A DNA stretch of 31,479 nucleotides from CAZGRP01 sp964527995. GTDB lineage: Bacteria; Zhuqueibacterota; Zhuqueibacteria; Oceanimicrobiales; CAZGRP01. A program made the position numbers and the translations under genes. Below are positions 17,351 through 25,214 of this stretch, one piece after another. The stretch covers positions 1 to 31,479 of the forward strand of contig CAZGRP010000050.1 in NCBI GenBank assembly GCA_964527995.1, in the 5' to 3' direction. The first letter of the stretch is position 1; every line of letters starts with the position of its first letter. Under the pieces are notes generated by a model that saw only the letters and a list, made by a program, of their open reading frames with translations, was not told the origin of the DNA and did no database searches.

Positions 17351-19129
17351 ATGTGCTGGAACATCGTGAGCAGTCGGGCGGCGGTTGCGGCAGCCTTGTT
17401 GAGTGCGGGCTGGGTGGTGGCTGGTGCCGCCGGGGTGGCTGGGCCGTCGGCAGAGGCATCGCCGCAAGTCGCCCAGGTGCGGCCTTCTTCTGCAACTGCC
17501 CCGGAAGTGGAATACAAGCCGGGCGAGGTGATCATCAAGTACAAGTCCACGGTTTCCGCTACCCGTATCCAGTCGCTCGAGGCAGGGGTGGGGTTGCGCG
17601 TGATCAAGACGATCCCCGACCTCGGCATCCGCGTGAGCACCATCGAGTCGGGGCAATCGGTCGAGCAGATGATCCAGACCTGCAGCGGCTGGCCCGAGGT
17701 CGAGTATGCCGAGCCGAACTACATCTACCATGCATTCAAAACGCCGAACGACCCCGATTTCGACAAGCTCTACGGTATGCGCCAGATCCTTGCTCCGGAG
17801 GCGTGGGACATCCAGACCGGCAGCCAGACCATCGTGGTCGGCGTGATCGACACCGGGGTGGACTACAATCACGAAGATCTGCAAACCAACATGTGGCGCA
17901 ACCCCGGAGAGAGTGGAGACGGCAAGGAGAATAACAAGGTCGACGACGACAACAACGGCTATGTGGACGACTATCGGGGATGGAACTTTGTTTTCAACAA
18001 CAACGACCCGTTCGACAACAACAACCATGGCAGCCACGTGGCGGGAACTTTGGGGGCCGTGGGTGACAACGGTCGCGGGGTGGTGGGCGTCAACTGGCGG
18101 GTGACGATCATGCCGCTCAAGTTTCTCAACCGCGATGGCAGCGGGGAAACAGACGACGCAGTCGAGGCCATCGTCTACGCGGCCAAGATGGGAGCCCGGG
18201 TCACCAACAACAGTTGGGGCGGAGGTGGTTTCTCGCGTGCCCTCGAGGATGCCATCAAGTTTGCCAATGACCGCGGCATGCTGTTCGTCGCTGCTGCCGG
18301 AAACGACAGCAACAACAACGACAACAACCCGGCCTATCCGGCCAGCTACGAGCTCCCGAACGTGATCGCGGTGGCTGCCAACAACAAGGATGACAAGCTG
18401 GCGAGCTTTTCGAACTATGGCAGGCGGACGGTTCATCTGTCCGCACCCGGCGTCAGCATCCTCAGTTCGACGCGCGGAGATCTTTATCGCTACCTCAGCG
18501 GCACTTCGATGGCGACACCGCACGTGGCCGGTGCCGCCGCCCTGGTGTGGGCCCAGTACCCGTCCTTGACGGCCCGACAGGTGAGAATCCGCGTCCTGGG
18601 GTCGGTGGATCGCCGCGGAGAGTATATGAACAAGGTTTCTACCGGCGGCCGGCTGAATGTCTTTCGGGCTCTGTCGACAGACCCCATCGTCGCCAACACA
18701 ACACAGCTTGCCAACACGCCTGACACCGAGGGACCGTATGTGGTCATGGCTCAGGCTGTGGATGATGGGTCGCTGGCGCAGGTCACGCTGGTGTACCAGG
18801 TCAATGATGGAGAAGCCGACAGCGTGGCGATGGCACCTTCGGGCCCGGACACCTATCGGGCGGAGATCCCCGGACAGGAACTGGGATCCAAGATCGTCTA
18901 CTTTGTTACTGCGCGCGACAACGAGGGTAATGTCGGCCGCGGCCGCATCTTGCTCTTTCGCATCCAGTCGGGGGGCACCGGCGGTTGCTGCGGCCAGTTT
19001 GCCGTTGCACTGAACATCTCGAATCGCCGACTGCGCGACGCCGTCGAGTTGCCGCTCAACCTGGCCATCTTCCTGGCGCCCTATGTCATCCGGCGCCGGA
19101 GGCCCGGCCGCAATCGGCAAGCCAGGTAA
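17351..19129 (+). CDS. S8 subtilisin-like serine protease, exported, with C-terminal anchor-like tail
   Basis: A 592-residue secreted endopeptidase. The order is: signal peptide (about 1-37), propeptide (about 55-130, with YKPGEVIIKYKS and VEYAEPNYIYHA), and an S8 catalytic domain with Asp167 (VIDTGVD), His226 (NHGSHVAGT), oxyanion Asn318 (AAAGND) and Ser386 (SGTSMATPHVAGA). A beta-sandwich-like region (about 465-540) follows, then GGTGGCCG with Cys546-Cys547, a hydrophobic stretch (about 566-580) and an Arg-rich end. The DDDNNGYVDD loop is common in thermitase-like, calcium-binding members. I chose ATG 17351 because GGAGGA lies just upstream and a signal peptide follows; the frame stays open upstream into the asparaginase gene. 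The tail resembles a C-terminal sorting or anchoring signal, but I cannot assign it to a named class. Confidence 0.92.
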   Translation: MCWNIVSSRAAVAAALLSAGWVVAGAAGVAGPSAEASPQVAQVRPSSATAPEVEYKPGEVIIKYKSTVSATRIQSLEAGVGLRVIKTIPDLGIRVSTIESGQSVEQMIQTCSGWPEVEYAEPNYIYHAFKTPNDPDFDKLYGMRQILAPEAWDIQTGSQTIVVGVIDTGVDYNHEDLQTNMWRNPGESGDGKENNKVDDDNNGYVDDYRGWNFVFNNNDPFDNNNHGSHVAGTLGAVGDNGRGVVGVNWRVTIMPLKFLNRDGSGETDDAVEAIVYAAKMGARVTNNSWGGGGFSRALEDAIKFANDRGMLFVAAAGNDSNNNDNNPAYPASYELPNVIAVAANNKDDKLASFSNYGRRTVHLSAPGVSILSSTRGDLYRYLSGTSMATPHVAGAAALVWAQYPSLTARQVRIRVLGSVDRRGEYMNKVSTGGRLNVFRALSTDPIVANTTQLANTPDTEGPYVVMAQAVDDGSLAQVTLVYQVNDGEADSVAMAPSGPDTYRAEIPGQELGSKIVYFVTARDNEGNVGRGRILLFRIQSGGTGGCCGQFAVALNISNRRLRDAVELPLNLAIFLAPYVIRRRRPGRNRQAR

Positions 19130-19212
19130 GAAAGTGGGTTGGACCCCTCGTCCGGGTGCCTTGTCGATCCAGGCCTGGCGGGGGGCCGAGCACGCGCACA
19201 GTTCGAAGAGAA

Positions 19213-19241
19213 TTGAGCCTGTCAGGGCTCTGGCGTAGAAA
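19213..19241 (+). promoter_or_regulatory. Weak sigma70-like promoter before M14 gene
   Basis: TTGAGC at 19213-19218 and TAGAAA at 19236-19241 are 17 nt apart, each matching 4 of 6 consensus bases, in the 155-nt gap behind the S8 gene. It is plausible but could be chance. Confidence 0.25.
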
Positions 19242-19284
19242 ATCGACTGAGATCTGCAGACCGGAATCTCTCGAGGATCTCTTC

Positions 19285-21909
19285 ATGGAACACGCAACGA
19301 ACCCCCCACGTCGCTTCCTTTCGCTGCTGCTGCTTCAAGGCCTCATCACTCTACTCCTTGCCGGCCCTCTGGCGGCGCAGCCGTCGCCGCAGAGCAAACT
19401 GGGATTTCAGGTTGGTGCCGACCGCAAGCTGGCCGACTGGGGACAGATTACGGCCTATTTTCGCGATCTGGATCGGGCCTCGGATCGCGTCGAGGTGGTC
19501 GAATTGGGCAAGACCACGCTGGGCCGTCCGTTCATCATGGCGGTGATTTCCTCGGCGCAGAATCTTCGCGACCAGGAAGGCATCCGCCGGATCGTGGAGC
19601 GCCTGGCCCATCCCTACAATCTCTCAGATGAGGAAATGCATCGTCTGGCCGAGCGCGGCAAGACTGTAGTGATGATCTCGTGCAGCATTCACTCGACCGA
19701 AATCGGCGCCTCCCAGATGTCGATGGAGCTGGCCTATCGCCTGGCAAGTCAGAATGACCCGCAGACGCGCGATATCCTCGACAACGTCGTCCTCCTTCTG
19801 CTGCCGTCGGTCAATCCGGATGGCATCGACATCGTCACCGATTGGTACCGGAAGACCCTCGGCACCAAGGCCGAAGGCACCGGTCCTCCCCGGATTTACC
19901 ATCATTACGCCGGCCATGACAACAACCGCGACTGGTTCATGCTGAATCTGAAGGAGAGTCGCCTGGTCACCCGAGTGCTCTACCAGGAGTGGTTCCCTCA
20001 GATTCTCTACGACGTGCACCAGATGGGGAGCCGCGGGGCGCGTTTTTTCGTGCCGCCGTTCTATGAGGTTTCCAACCCGAACATCGACCCGCTGATTCTA
20101 CGGCAGATCATGCAGATCGGCGGCCACATGACCACCGACCTGGCGGCCGCTGGCATGAAAGGGGTGGCGACCGAGGCGATTTTCGATACCTGGTGGCACG
20201 GCGGCATGCGCACGGCACCGTACTATCACAATGTCGTCGGCCTGCTCAGCGAGGCTGCCAGCGCCCGCATCGCCACGCCGGTCGAGATCCGCTTCAAGGA
20301 GCTGCGCGGTAGCAGGAGAGGGCTGCCTTCGGTGAAGAAGTTCAGGGCGAATTTCCCCGAACCATGGCCGGGCGGATGGTGGCACCTGCGCGACATCATT
20401 GACTACGAGTTGACGGCCTCCTGGTCGTTGCTGCGGCTGGCCGCCCGGTATCGCGCGGACTGGCTGACCAACTTCGCTATCATGGGCCGGCGGGCCATCG
20501 AACGAGGAAGGAAAGAGAAGCCCTTTGCCTATGTGATTCCAGCGGACCAGCGCGATCGCGGAAACCTGCTACATCTGATCGAGGTGCTGATGTGGCAGGG
20601 CGTCGAAGTGCAGCGTGCGCGCCAGCCGTTCGTCGCCGACGGCAGGCCCTATCCGAAGGGCACTTACGTGATCCTGGCCGCGCAGCCGTATCGCGCCGAT
20701 GTCAAGGCGCTTCTCGAGCGACAGCATTACCCGGAACGACGCGCCTACCCTGGTGGGCCCTTGGAGCGGCCGTACGACGTCACCGGCTGGACGCTGTCGT
20801 TGCAGATGGGCGTCGATGCCATTGAAGTCGCCACTTCCTTCGATGCCAAACTGGAGAAGCTGGCGAACCCGCCGTTGCCGCAGCTTCGTCTGCCGGCGCG
20901 GCAGCCGAAATGGGCGTACCTGCTGCCGGCCGAGGATACCCGCGCGGCACAGGCGGTCAATCGGCTTCTCAAAAAGGGCGTCCAGATCTATCGGGCGGCG
21001 GAGGCGGTCAGGGTCGCAGGCCGTCAGTTTGCGGCGGGCGCCGTGCTCGTGCCGGCCCGCAATCTGCCCCCAGCCAGGCTACGCGACTGGCTTCAGGGTG
21101 TCGGCATTGAGGTCGAAGCGGTGGACGAGCCGCTTGTGGGACAGGGATACCGGCTTCGTTCGGCGCGTGTCGCTGTCTACCAAAGCTGGGTGCCGTCGAT
21201 GGATGAAGGATGGACCCGTTTCGTGCTGGATCAATTCGAGTTCCCCTACTCGACCGTGCATGACGACCGCATTCGCCAGGGCGATCTCGAACACGACTTC
21301 GACGTCGTGGTTCTGCCTTCACAGCGCGACAGCACTATCATTCGCGGGCACAACGGCGAATCGAAGGAGCTTCGCTACCCGAAGGAGTATCGCGGCGGCA
21401 TCGGCGCGGTGGGTGTGGCGAATCTTCATGCCTTCGTGGAGAACGGCGGCACCCTGGTAGCTTTGGGCGCCGCCACGCGCCTGCCGATCAAGAGCTTCTG
21501 GCTGCCGGTGACCAACGTCCTGGAAGGGGTTCCGGCGAAGCAGTTTTCGGCGCCGGGCTCTATCCTGCAAACCCTGGTCGACACGACTCACCCGATCGGA
21601 TACGGCATGCGCCGCGAGACCGCCATCTTTTTCGCCAACAGCCCGACGTTCTCGGTCTCCGGCGGTACGGTGATCGCCAGATACCCGGTGTCCAATCCGT
21701 TGCTGAGCGGCTGGCTGGACGGCGCCGACAAGCTCTTCAACAAAGCGGGCCTGGTGGAGGTGCCGCTGGGTCGCGGCCGGGTCATCCTGTTCGGCTTTCG
21801 ACCTCAGCACCGGGGCCAGACCTGGGGTACCTTCAAACTGCTTTTCAACACGCTCTATTACGCGGTCGCCGAGAGGACCGAGCTCCCCGGAGCACTGCCG
21901 AGTGACTAG
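19285..21909 (+). CDS. M14-family zinc carboxypeptidase-like protein, exported, two-domain
   Basis: An 874-residue exported metallopeptidase homologue. The signal peptide (about 1-31, ending LAA-QPS) leads into an M14 domain (about 45-340) with zinc ligands His136 and Glu139 in SIHSTEIG, His245 in YDVHQMG, and candidate catalytic Glu323 in GLLSEAAS. M14 enzymes remove C-terminal residues or cleave cell-wall peptides. The remaining 500 residues are not peptidase-like. They include a segment with GGTLVALGAATRLPI and FFANSPTFSVSGGTVIARY that resembles the class I glutamine-amidotransferase-like fold often fused to large M14 proteins, without an obvious catalytic Cys. ATG 19285 has GAGGA about 7 nt upstream; the longer open frame runs back into the S8 gene. 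Confidence 0.87.
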   Translation: MEHATNPPRRFLSLLLLQGLITLLLAGPLAAQPSPQSKLGFQVGADRKLADWGQITAYFRDLDRASDRVEVVELGKTTLGRPFIMAVISSAQNLRDQEGIRRIVERLAHPYNLSDEEMHRLAERGKTVVMISCSIHSTEIGASQMSMELAYRLASQNDPQTRDILDNVVLLLLPSVNPDGIDIVTDWYRKTLGTKAEGTGPPRIYHHYAGHDNNRDWFMLNLKESRLVTRVLYQEWFPQILYDVHQMGSRGARFFVPPFYEVSNPNIDPLILRQIMQIGGHMTTDLAAAGMKGVATEAIFDTWWHGGMRTAPYYHNVVGLLSEAASARIATPVEIRFKELRGSRRGLPSVKKFRANFPEPWPGGWWHLRDIIDYELTASWSLLRLAARYRADWLTNFAIMGRRAIERGRKEKPFAYVIPADQRDRGNLLHLIEVLMWQGVEVQRARQPFVADGRPYPKGTYVILAAQPYRADVKALLERQHYPERRAYPGGPLERPYDVTGWTLSLQMGVDAIEVATSFDAKLEKLANPPLPQLRLPARQPKWAYLLPAEDTRAAQAVNRLLKKGVQIYRAAEAVRVAGRQFAAGAVLVPARNLPPARLRDWLQGVGIEVEAVDEPLVGQGYRLRSARVAVYQSWVPSMDEGWTRFVLDQFEFPYSTVHDDRIRQGDLEHDFDVVVLPSQRDSTIIRGHNGESKELRYPKEYRGGIGAVGVANLHAFVENGGTLVALGAATRLPIKSFWLPVTNVLEGVPAKQFSAPGSILQTLVDTTHPIGYGMRRETAIFFANSPTFSVSGGTVIARYPVSNPLLSGWLDGADKLFNKAGLVEVPLGRGRVILFGFRPQHRGQTWGTFKLLFNTLYYAVAERTELPGALPSD

Positions 21910-21996
21910 GCTTGCCGTGTTTGAGTAGATAACCTGCGAGGTCTTGGGATTCCAGCTCCCGCACAGGCTACTGCAAGAAAATTCTGGAGGTCTGAC

Positions 21997-23475
21997 ATGG
22001 AGTGTTCCCTTCGAACCGTTTCCAAAAGCCGGCTTCTGTACATGGCTTTGGCTGTATCGCTTTTGGCCCTTGTCCTGCCGGGCGAGGCACAGTCCCAGGA
22101 GAAGTCCTTCTTCCCATACAAGGTGCACAAGGAGACCCTGGCCAACGGCCTCGATGTCATCATCATCCCGACGCCGGAATTCAAGAACGTCCTGAGCTAC
22201 AACACCATGGTACTGGCCGGGTCGCGCAACGAGCTCAAGCGCGGTACCACCGGACTGGCACATCTGTTCGAGCACATCCTGTTTCGCCACCGCTTTCGCG
22301 GCCAAGAGGGTGGCTATGAGCGCACCATCGACCGCATCGGCGCGCACAACAACGCGTGGACCTGGTTCGATGTGACTTTCTACCACCCACTGACCTTCAC
22401 CCAGAATCTGGAGAGTCACTCTGTGACATCAGCCACCGACGGCGGCCGCACAGCCAACGACACCCTGCCGGGCATCGCCGAAGTCGAGGCGTCGCGTTTC
22501 GTGTCGCTCGATTTCGACGAGAAAATCTTCAAGACCGAGACCGGGGCGGTTCTCGGAGAGTACCGGAAAAACGCCTCCAACCCGGGCAGTAAGTTGCACG
22601 AGCGACTTCTGGAGCTGGCGTTCAAGCGGCACCCTTACGGCCATACCACCATGGGCTACTATGACGATGTTCTGGCGATGCCGAAGCACTACGCCGCGGC
22701 CGTCTCTTTCTACCAGACGTACTACCGACCCAACAACTGCGTGCTCATCGTGGCCGGCGACGTAGAGCCCAAAGAAGTGATGCAGTTGGTGCGCAAGTAC
22801 TACAGCAAATGGCAGCGGCGCGAGATTCCGCCGGTCGATCATGAGGAGGCGCCGCAGACCGAAGAGCGGCGCGGCCATGTCGCCTGGGACGCGGATGTGC
22901 CGCCACGGGTGCTTGTGGCCTACAAGACGCCCCGGCACCGCAGCACGAGCATCGAGACAGCGGTGGGGCAACTCCTGCCGGAACTTCTGGTATCCGAGTC
23001 GGCACCACTGTTCCAGAAGCTGCGCTACCGGAAGAAAACGGCCAGCGCTCTCTTTCTGGAAGAGGGGCGCCAGGGATACGAGAGTTTCGATCCGCGGTTG
23101 ATTGGGATCGAGGCCATCCTGTACAAGGACCTTTACAAGCAACGAGGCCGGGCCTATCTCGAAGACGTCATCGGCGACATCAAGTCGGCGACACAGGCCT
23201 TGCAACATTTCTCAGAGCAGCCCGATGCCGCGAAGACCATCGAGGTGCTGAAGAAGAAGTACCGCTTCGACACCCTGGCCGAGTTGTCGAGCCCGGCGGC
23301 CATCGCCGAATCCTTTGCCTGGTACTACCGCTTTGAACGCGACCCCAACGTGTTCGACCATCTCGTGCAGACTGTGATGAAGGTCAAGCCGGAGGACGTG
23401 GACCGGTTCGCCCAGAAATACTTCGTCCCTTCGAATCGCACCGTCGTCACTCTGACGCAGGGTGAACTGAAATGA
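21997..23475 (+). CDS. M16-family zinc peptidase (catalytic subunit), exported
   Basis: A 492-residue insulinase/pitrilysin-type peptidase with a signal sequence (cleavage near GEAQSQ). The inverted zinc motif HxxEH is His89-Leu-Phe-Glu92-His93. The third ligand is most likely Glu188 in ETGAVLGEYRKN, about 95 residues on, against about 77 in pitrilysin. The extra length fits an insertion rich in Ser, Thr and Asp (SHSVTSATDGGRTANDT). DVTFYHPLTFTQNLE, HPYGHTTMGYYDDV and YYRPNNCVLIVAGDV are typical. GGAGGT lies about 5 nt before the ATG. The following gene encodes a non-zinc M16 partner, so a periplasmic heterodimer that degrades short peptides is expected from known M16B pairs. Confidence 0.9.
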   Translation: MECSLRTVSKSRLLYMALAVSLLALVLPGEAQSQEKSFFPYKVHKETLANGLDVIIIPTPEFKNVLSYNTMVLAGSRNELKRGTTGLAHLFEHILFRHRFRGQEGGYERTIDRIGAHNNAWTWFDVTFYHPLTFTQNLESHSVTSATDGGRTANDTLPGIAEVEASRFVSLDFDEKIFKTETGAVLGEYRKNASNPGSKLHERLLELAFKRHPYGHTTMGYYDDVLAMPKHYAAAVSFYQTYYRPNNCVLIVAGDVEPKEVMQLVRKYYSKWQRREIPPVDHEEAPQTEERRGHVAWDADVPPRVLVAYKTPRHRSTSIETAVGQLLPELLVSESAPLFQKLRYRKKTASALFLEEGRQGYESFDPRLIGIEAILYKDLYKQRGRAYLEDVIGDIKSATQALQHFSEQPDAAKTIEVLKKKYRFDTLAELSSPAAIAESFAWYYRFERDPNVFDHLVQTVMKVKPEDVDRFAQKYFVPSNRTVVTLTQGELK

Positions 23476-23490
23476 CCTGGCGCGAGATCA

Positions 23491-23529
23491 CGGGACTGAT
23501 GCCGGTCCCGCCGGCGCTCTTCAGCCGGC
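23491..23529 (+). other. Two back-to-back stem-loops between the M16 genes
   Basis: CGGGAC (23491-23496) pairs with GTCCCG (23505-23510), and GCCGGC (23510-23515) pairs with GCCGGC (23524-23529). Both have 8-nt loops. No T-run follows, so they are unlikely to stop transcription. They may affect mRNA stability or the subunit ratio of the two M16 proteins. Confidence 0.45.
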
Positions 23530-23572
23530 AGAGATCGAGGGAAAAAGGTAACTTTCGAGGAAGGAAATGACC

Positions 23573-25207
23573 ATGAAGAAAGGGTTTGTCGTGACGACTC
23601 TGCTTGTCCTGGCAGTCGTTGCAATGAGCGGGCTGTTGCCGCCCACCTTCGGGTCGGCTCCAGATCGCATTCGTGTGGTGACGGTCGATTCGCCGGCGCC
23701 TCTGATTCAAATCGAGGTCAACGTGCGGGCGGGTTCCTCCGATGACCCACAAGGGTACGAAGGTGCCGCCTATATGACGGCGAGGATGTTGCTGGAGGGG
23801 AGCTTCGGCAACCCTCAGGCCCCTGTGACCAAGGAGAAACTGGCCGACATGACCCGTGCATGGGGCTCGGCTGCCAAACCGAGCGTCCGCGTCGCCAAGG
23901 AGACCACGACCTTCTACATGACGGTTCCGAAGGAGGTGCTTGACGAGTACATCCGCACCGTTCTGAAACCGCTCTTCACCCAACCGCTTTTCGCAGCGGA
24001 GGAACTGGACCGCATCCGTAAGGAGACGGAAGAGTACATTTCGTCCTCCATACGGTTTGAGAACACCGAGTTGCTGGGGCTCTTTGCGCTGGACAACTAC
24101 ATTCATGAGGGTACCTCCTACGGGCATCTCGTCTACGGTACCCTCAAAGGTCTGGCGGCCGTGGACCGTGACATGGTGCGGCGGTTCTACGGCACCTATT
24201 ACCGTCCAGGCAACGTCACGGTTGGACTGAGCACCAGCGATCGCAAGGTTGTGGAGCGCGTCACCAAGGCGCTGCAGAAGATCGGTGACGCTGCCTCCGA
24301 CGTCCAGCCGCTACCGCCGAACAAGGACGAGCCTCCTCCGCCGATTCAGGGCCGGCAACTGGTGATCATCTCGAAACCCAACGCCGCATCGACCGGCCTG
24401 CATGCCGGCTTTCCGATTTCGGTTCGCCGCGGCGATGCGGATTACTGGCCCTTGTATGTCGCCAACGTCTTTCTGGGCACGCATCGTGACAGCTTTGGCC
24501 GACTCTACACGCGCATCCGATCGGAGCGTGGCTACAACTACGGCGACTATTCCTACATAGAGTGGTTCGACGGCCGGCCTCGCTACCTCTTTCCGCCGCC
24601 GAACACGCCGCGGCGCTATCAATACTTCAGCATCTGGATCCGGCCGCTGGCCCACAAGTACGCCCACAACATCTTGAAGGCGTTCACCTGGGAGCTGGAA
24701 AACTTCGTCCACCACGGCATGACGGCCGAGGATTTGCGCCTGGCCAAGACCAAGGCCAAAGTGCTCTATCTCAGCCTGGCCGAGAATACGCAGCGATTGG
24801 TGGCCTACCGCCTGGACGATCTCTTCTACGGACTCGGCGACCGCGGCTATCTGGACAGCTACCTCGATGCCATCGACGCCGTCACGCTGGAACAGGTCAA
24901 TGCCGCCATCCGCCGTCATCTGACCTCATCCGGCATCAAATATGTCATCGTTACGAGTGAGAAGTGGGCTGACCGGCTGGCGCAAGACATTGCGGCCGAC
25001 CGCAACGCTCGGGGCAAATCGCTTCTCGACTACAACATCGATTTTGAGACGACCGATGCGGATACGCTGTGGAAGCTCAACAAGGAACAGCTTGGCATCG
25101 TGCAGATGGACAAGGTGTATGAAACCTACTGGCTCGGCATTCCGCGGAGCAACATTCGAGTCGTCAAGGCAGCGGACCTTTTCGAGACAGCGGCTTTCTT
25201 GCCGTAG
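23573..25207 (+). CDS. M16-family non-catalytic partner subunit, exported
   Basis: A 544-residue M16-fold protein with a signal peptide (about 1-30). At the position of HxxEH it has AAYMTARMLLEG, with no His or Glu pair, so it cannot bind zinc in the usual way. It keeps general M16 features: VNVRAGSSDDP, FYGTYYRPGNVTVGLS, and in the second half FGRLYTRIRSERGYNYG, the region that supplies the Arg/Tyr pair of inactive M16 partners. It should therefore complete the active site of the subunit encoded just upstream. I prefer ATG 23573 to ATG 23567 because GAGGAAGGA (23558-23566) is better spaced from it. The next gene starts 7 nt after its stop. Confidence 0.87.
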   Translation: MKKGFVVTTLLVLAVVAMSGLLPPTFGSAPDRIRVVTVDSPAPLIQIEVNVRAGSSDDPQGYEGAAYMTARMLLEGSFGNPQAPVTKEKLADMTRAWGSAAKPSVRVAKETTTFYMTVPKEVLDEYIRTVLKPLFTQPLFAAEELDRIRKETEEYISSSIRFENTELLGLFALDNYIHEGTSYGHLVYGTLKGLAAVDRDMVRRFYGTYYRPGNVTVGLSTSDRKVVERVTKALQKIGDAASDVQPLPPNKDEPPPPIQGRQLVIISKPNAASTGLHAGFPISVRRGDADYWPLYVANVFLGTHRDSFGRLYTRIRSERGYNYGDYSYIEWFDGRPRYLFPPPNTPRRYQYFSIWIRPLAHKYAHNILKAFTWELENFVHHGMTAEDLRLAKTKAKVLYLSLAENTQRLVAYRLDDLFYGLGDRGYLDSYLDAIDAVTLEQVNAAIRRHLTSSGIKYVIVTSEKWADRLAQDIAADRNARGKSLLDYNIDFETTDADTLWKLNKEQLGIVQMDKVYETYWLGIPRSNIRVVKAADLFETAAFLP

Positions 25208-25214
25208 ACCTAAG

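Noticed and set aside
17330..19120. 596-codon minus-strand frame opposite the S8 protease
   Set aside because: Its Val/Asp-rich low-complexity product is the mirror of the Asn/Asp-rich subtilase codons; there is no start signal.
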